DNA from: a virus
Virus record (IMG/VR): IMGVR_UViG_3300030106_003644
Location: 1-22,833 of that record
Reading direction: 5' to 3' (one strand)
Length of the DNA: 22,833 nt
In this document: positions 20,101 to 22,833 of the stretch, piece by piece
How positions within the stretch are numbered: position 1 is the first letter of the stretch
How the letters are laid out: every line of letters starts with the position of its first letter
Notes under the pieces: generated by a model
Seen by the model: only the letters and a program-made list of their open reading frames with translations
What the model was told of the DNA's origin: nothing
Database searches by the model: none
Program-made: the position numbers and the translations under genes

Positions 20101-22047
20101 GAAGCAGTATCATCTAGCACAACTAAATGGGGTGGACAAGTAACCGAACCTATTAATTTTCCAGGAAAAACTAAATTAGGCAAATTGTTAAGAAAATTTG
20201 AAGGTAGTTGGTCTACATTTATAGATGAAATAAAAATTTCTACTTTTGAAGCATTGACATCAGGCTTAGATGAAATAGAAGATGCTATAAAAATAAGAGA
20301 AATAGCAGATTTTATAGAAAAAGGAACAGGAACATTAAGTTCTGAAGCAGTTGGTTTATCTAGTTTTCAAAGAAAAATAGAATCAACATTTATGTTTTTC
20401 TCTCCTAGGATGACTCGTTCTATATTGGGATTACTTAGTGATTCACTTACTAGAGGTGGAGAACGAGGTGCATTAGCAAGACAAGGAGCAATAGGAGCAT
20501 GGACAAGTTTGCAAGCTTATACTTGGGGAATAGGACAAGCTTTAGGACAAGATGTAAACTTAGACCCAACTCAACCACATTACTTACAAATAAAAATAGG
20601 TAATGATTGGGTAGGTCCTGGTTCACAAATAATTTCTTTGCCTAGGGCAGTTTATAGAATGGCAGCTGGACCAGATGATGTAGATGCTGTGTATAGAGAA
20701 ATAAATCAAGAGAATGAAGTTACAGACCAACCTTGGTTTCAATTTTTGCGAAGTAGAGCATTTACTGCACCAGCTGGTTCTATGATGTTAGAAGCAATAA
20801 GTAACGAAAATTATTTTGGTGAACCTTATGAAGGGTTGACTGATTTTGGAGAAGCACAATTAAAAAGATTTTTTCCTTTTTGGATGCAAGATGCAGTAGC
20901 AGGTGACCCTTATAAAACAGGATTTAGAGGAATAGCAGCTGAATTTGCAGGATTAAGAACAAGGCCACTTACTACTTATGAAAGAAGGCGTGACTTGCGT
21001 GACCAAGCAGTAACAGAAATGTTTCCAGAATTTTCAAGTTATTTAGATTTAGACCCAACAAGAAAAAAATTATTTAATGCTGAGTTAGAAAAAGAATTAA
21101 GTGATAAAATTTCAGCAGCAATATTAAGTGATTTAAAAGCAACTGATGAATTAATACAAATTGATAGACAAAATAAAGGTGGTAATTCTTCTCAATTAGA
21201 TGATTTTTATGAAATATTAGAAACAACTAGAGATGAAAAAGCAGAAAAAGTAGCAGAAACTTTGAATACTTATATATCAAGTGTTGCTCAATCTCCAGCA
21301 GATTTAAGAGCTTCATTGAATATAATAAATGCTGAATACTCATCTAAATACAAAGATATATATGAAGAAGGTGGTAAGTATTCTGATGCACATAATTATA
21401 TAAAACAATTAGAAAGTATAAATGATACTGAAAAAATAGAAGATATATGGATTAGTTCTTACTTAGAAAATGTTTTGTATAATTCAGAATGGGAAAAACA
21501 AACAGAACAAGGTATATCTTTTTATGATTATGACGGTAAAGCAGAAGCAGAAGCTTCTTGGATTAATCAATATGGTAATGATGCCTATGAATATATTCAA
21601 GAGTATTTAGTTGCAGGTAAAAATACTTCTCCTATAATACAAGAATTATATGATGCTAGAGAAAGGTTTTCTTTTTATTGGGATGGTGCAAAAGAAGATG
21701 CTATAAACTTTACAGCAAATAAATTAGGAAGACTTAAGTCAGAAGTTTCTCAATTATATAATGCTTACAGAACAGGTACGGTATCAGAAAAAGAAGTATT
21801 AAAAGAATCTGAGATAATAAAAGAAGTTACAAGTTATATTGCAAAATCTCGTAAAATTATGAGAGAGAATAATCCAGCATTAGATGGATTTTTATATAGA
21901 TGGGGGTATACTACTACCTTGGCAAACCCTCAAAATGATAGCCTTGAAGCTCAAACTTTATGGAGAAATAAAAGCCCTATATCATTGAACCAACCAGGAA
22001 ATTTGTATGACCAATATGCCACAATGGCAGAAAATGTTGTACAATAA
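17125..22047 (+). CDS. Giant virion protein, probably ejected into the host
   Basis: 1,640 residues, the longest gene here. The N-terminus (1-60) is highly charged and coiled-coil-like, then Pro-rich (65-90). Apolar segments occur at about 890-930 (LGLTAIYAPIVFGLGSAKIL). Residues about 1024-1250 include FEGSWSTFIDEIK, then DPTQPHYLQIKIGNDWVGPG (1147-1166) and FLRSRAFTAPAG. These recall the C-terminal part of large polyvalent phage proteins, which carry a DP....F..I+.G.....L.G..... pattern and are thought to be packaged and ejected; recalled, not searched. No protease, lysozyme or polymerase motif was found. Large size, apolar parts and position resemble T7-like ejection proteins in function only. 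Its ATG follows the previous stop directly. Confidence 0.8.
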   Translation: MVSPFNRDRTPFSRSREDYNTRARRLRKEYQDRLREQERLVIEAQARERALVAEQNILNPQQPVVPLNQPDSPPKPFPVVEPPQETAEPISYSGFASGVRENLANAGLSALEFIEPGINTAVGIAARFVSPGETEFDKQLKIVEEEREAAGKQRGLRGFFATGTEAARRAAPLQRGAEYGASLATSVIPDGLFGIDSDEVRKKRNQYFKEATGKEWTLLNSFIDPVEDLNATKRAYKETDQPTYAKGTLEFIFDPLNVLPGIGIASDIKTGSKALKGLARLSIKTPVQAVTKTGKIVAQPKKVAEKTKQIASDIKSYYDDVVTYNTNPSDLLRQRIEEKGADLVKGGAAIEYNTAAAEGRLVSRVPGVYDNVIPLIDGYDHFDNITANVISNPDFAKGLSRPLTREQFDAQLGTYKETVKYSEDFFSDDNIIKRRDRFREKLVKKNQETLKQNQAAKLQEGIRKTFDGIDKIGLSFITTPFRTIVNSIDPQILAKVGDATDLKTKYLEHARNKANALNAAGISVKNTITKSGDSKRVFKDQIQDFTITPNEADAARIYRVLKDQHKNSGYNVADLNKTIDQGTNAFLESDIISAVVDVRKAVREDMVTPIGKQPVDDLIFDLKPMFKVEGSEYFNFKTGARTEKGNYVIQRAKAEFEKAKLLAEYGNPIVAGGKVLSGKALADFYLSEKAYASRYVLNKTGNKAFSNNSLEKSFNKNRKYLDPDNIFEDIISGERNIIYANPEDALSLSFIGAYNQLSDSVLKYDLIDFFNKSKAARTEYGVSVVEKITSPQSGFQLQADTLPGYKIGNKEITLKKTKPSNRNVPLEQTESQKLWDGLLFRTEKDAAKFANDFDLIINASKDVVGMPALIKNQIKTGTGVLGAPISKAGDITKIFRLAGTGIDLGLTAIYAPIVFGLGSAKILGGIAADNPKLITEGKNLYKGIARATVDSIVSLINPDRVLAKTYSPARQKTLALMNRNNMGLGRLQVEAYEAVSSSTTKWGGQVTEPINFPGKTKLGKLLRKFEGSWSTFIDEIKISTFEALTSGLDEIEDAIKIREIADFIEKGTGTLSSEAVGLSSFQRKIESTFMFFSPRMTRSILGLLSDSLTRGGERGALARQGAIGAWTSLQAYTWGIGQALGQDVNLDPTQPHYLQIKIGNDWVGPGSQIISLPRAVYRMAAGPDDVDAVYREINQENEVTDQPWFQFLRSRAFTAPAGSMMLEAISNENYFGEPYEGLTDFGEAQLKRFFPFWMQDAVAGDPYKTGFRGIAAEFAGLRTRPLTTYERRRDLRDQAVTEMFPEFSSYLDLDPTRKKLFNAELEKELSDKISAAILSDLKATDELIQIDRQNKGGNSSQLDDFYEILETTRDEKAEKVAETLNTYISSVAQSPADLRASLNIINAEYSSKYKDIYEEGGKYSDAHNYIKQLESINDTEKIEDIWISSYLENVLYNSEWEKQTEQGISFYDYDGKAEAEASWINQYGNDAYEYIQEYLVAGKNTSPIIQELYDARERFSFYWDGAKEDAINFTANKLGRLKSEVSQLYNAYRTGTVSEKEVLKESEIIKEVTSYIAKSRKIMRENNPALDGFLYRWGYTTTLANPQNDSLEAQTLWRNKSPISLNQPGNLYDQYATMAENVVQ

Positions 22048-22088
22048 CAATAAAACAACACTATCTATGGATAGAAAGGTCTAAGGAC

Positions 22089-22833
22089 ATGGCAGAAGAA
22101 GTCAAACAAAATACACCAGAAAATACTGCACAACAAGTGCTTGCAGAAAATTCTACGGAACAACCACAAGAAGTTGCAGCAACTACGGAAGAACAACCAG
22201 CTGTTACCGAAACTCCAGACGTAACAAGTATTGTAAATAAAACATTACAAGACTTTATGGGTAAGGAACAAGGTAGACTGGCACAAGTGTCAGGACAAAA
22301 AATAGCAGCAGTTGAAAAATCTCTTGATAGTAAATTAGAACAATTGAACCAAAGATTAGAACCTTTGATGCAAATGGCTAATGCACAAGAAAGAGAAAGA
22401 CTTCTTAACCTTGACAATGAACAACTAGCAGAGATGGTATTAAAACAAAGGTCACAACCAGCTACGGCACAACCAGAACCTGTACAACAGGAACAACCAG
22501 TAGACCCTAATATAAATGCTTTAGCAACAGCTACACAGGACTTGATAACTCAAAACGGTCTTAATATGAATATTGAAGACTCAAGGTTGTGGGAAGGATA
22601 TACTCAAGGTATGTCTTTATTGCAGTCAATTGATTTAGCAAGAAAAAATATTGAGAAAATGAAAGGCTCACAACCTCAACAGACTCAACAACCTCAAGCA
22701 GCTACACCACCTCCAGCTACTCCTTCAACTCAAGGTGCTCCACAAAAAAGCGTAAAAACAATTAGCAGTTTGTCTGATGCAGCACAATTATTTGCAGATG
22801 GTAATATAAGCTCTACTCAATATAGAGAAGCCA
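22089..22833 (+). CDS. Scaffold-like protein, 3' end beyond the window
   Basis: Open from ATG 22089 (AAGGA just upstream) to the window edge, 248 residues visible. The N-terminus is acidic and low complexity (MAEEVKQNTPENTAQQVLAE). A predicted coiled coil follows (KIAAVEKSLDSKLEQLNQRL, then ANAQERERLLNL). There is a Gln/Pro-rich middle and a late segment SLSDAAQLFADGNISSTQYREA that resembles the end of phage scaffold or head-associated proteins. A scaffold before the major capsid gene is the usual order, so the capsid gene should lie next. Alternatives are a protease-less head protein or a capsid decoration protein. Confidence 0.7.
   Translation, partial: MAEEVKQNTPENTAQQVLAENSTEQPQEVAATTEEQPAVTETPDVTSIVNKTLQDFMGKEQGRLAQVSGQKIAAVEKSLDSKLEQLNQRLEPLMQMANAQERERLLNLDNEQLAEMVLKQRSQPATAQPEPVQQEQPVDPNINALATATQDLITQNGLNMNIEDSRLWEGYTQGMSLLQSIDLARKNIEKMKGSQPQQTQQPQAATPPPATPSTQGAPQKSVKTISSLSDAAQLFADGNISSTQYREA

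Noticed and set aside
22061-22417. Leftward frame of 118 residues, Cys/Ser-rich
   Set aside because: It is antisense to the scaffold-like gene, which has a ribosome site and a natural composition; the Ser/Cys-rich product is the mirror of Gln/Ala/Thr codons.

Overview
The window looks like part of the genome of an AT-rich tailed bacteriophage. It carries a leftward block of about two dozen tightly packed small genes with a primase-helicase and recombination nucleases, then a divergent regulatory region, then a rightward virion block (putative small terminase, large terminase, portal, very large virion proteins, scaffold-like protein). No integrase, rRNA, tRNA or bacterial housekeeping gene is visible, and no DNA polymerase lies in this window. 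The genetic code is standard (TAA, TAG and TGA all used as stops). The host cannot be read from the sequence; the gene content resembles phages of AT-rich aquatic bacteria, which is an inference.

Layout. 1-110: tail of a rightward gene and an intrinsic terminator. 171-407: a small rightward gene with its own extended -10 promoter. 441-566: a compact unit of extended -10 promoter, folded non-coding stretch and T-tract that looks like a small RNA gene. 571-612: a back-to-back terminator for the leftward genes. 704-4278: distal leftward genes (RusA-like resolvase, PD-(D/E)XK-like nuclease, a possible ssDNA-binding protein, a helix-turn-helix regulator, small unknowns), driven by a strong promoter at 4338-4366. 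4472-6505: primase-helicase, whose leader can form an H-type pseudoknot next to the Shine-Dalgarno. 6594-9945: small phage proteins, including six missed by a 60-residue cutoff across the whole leftward block, behind two more promoters (8280-8308 and 9999-10028). 9946-10522: non-coding divergent region with a dense array of GTGTTATA repeats and palindromes and a run of TA dinucleotides. 10523-22833: virion genes, cut off inside a scaffold-like gene.

How the parts fit. The three leftward promoters are classical TTGACA/TAGTAT types. The three rightward promoters have an extended -10 and no good -35. This suggests an early leftward programme (replication, recombination, small host-interaction proteins) and a later rightward programme (packaging and virion assembly), switched in the 10.0-10.5 kb region. 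Rightward transcription ends meet leftward ends at about 570, so the left edge of the window is probably the end of the late module in a circular map. Most leftward genes share a near-identical leader (AGGAGTAAGTAAATG), and overlapping stops and starts indicate translational coupling.
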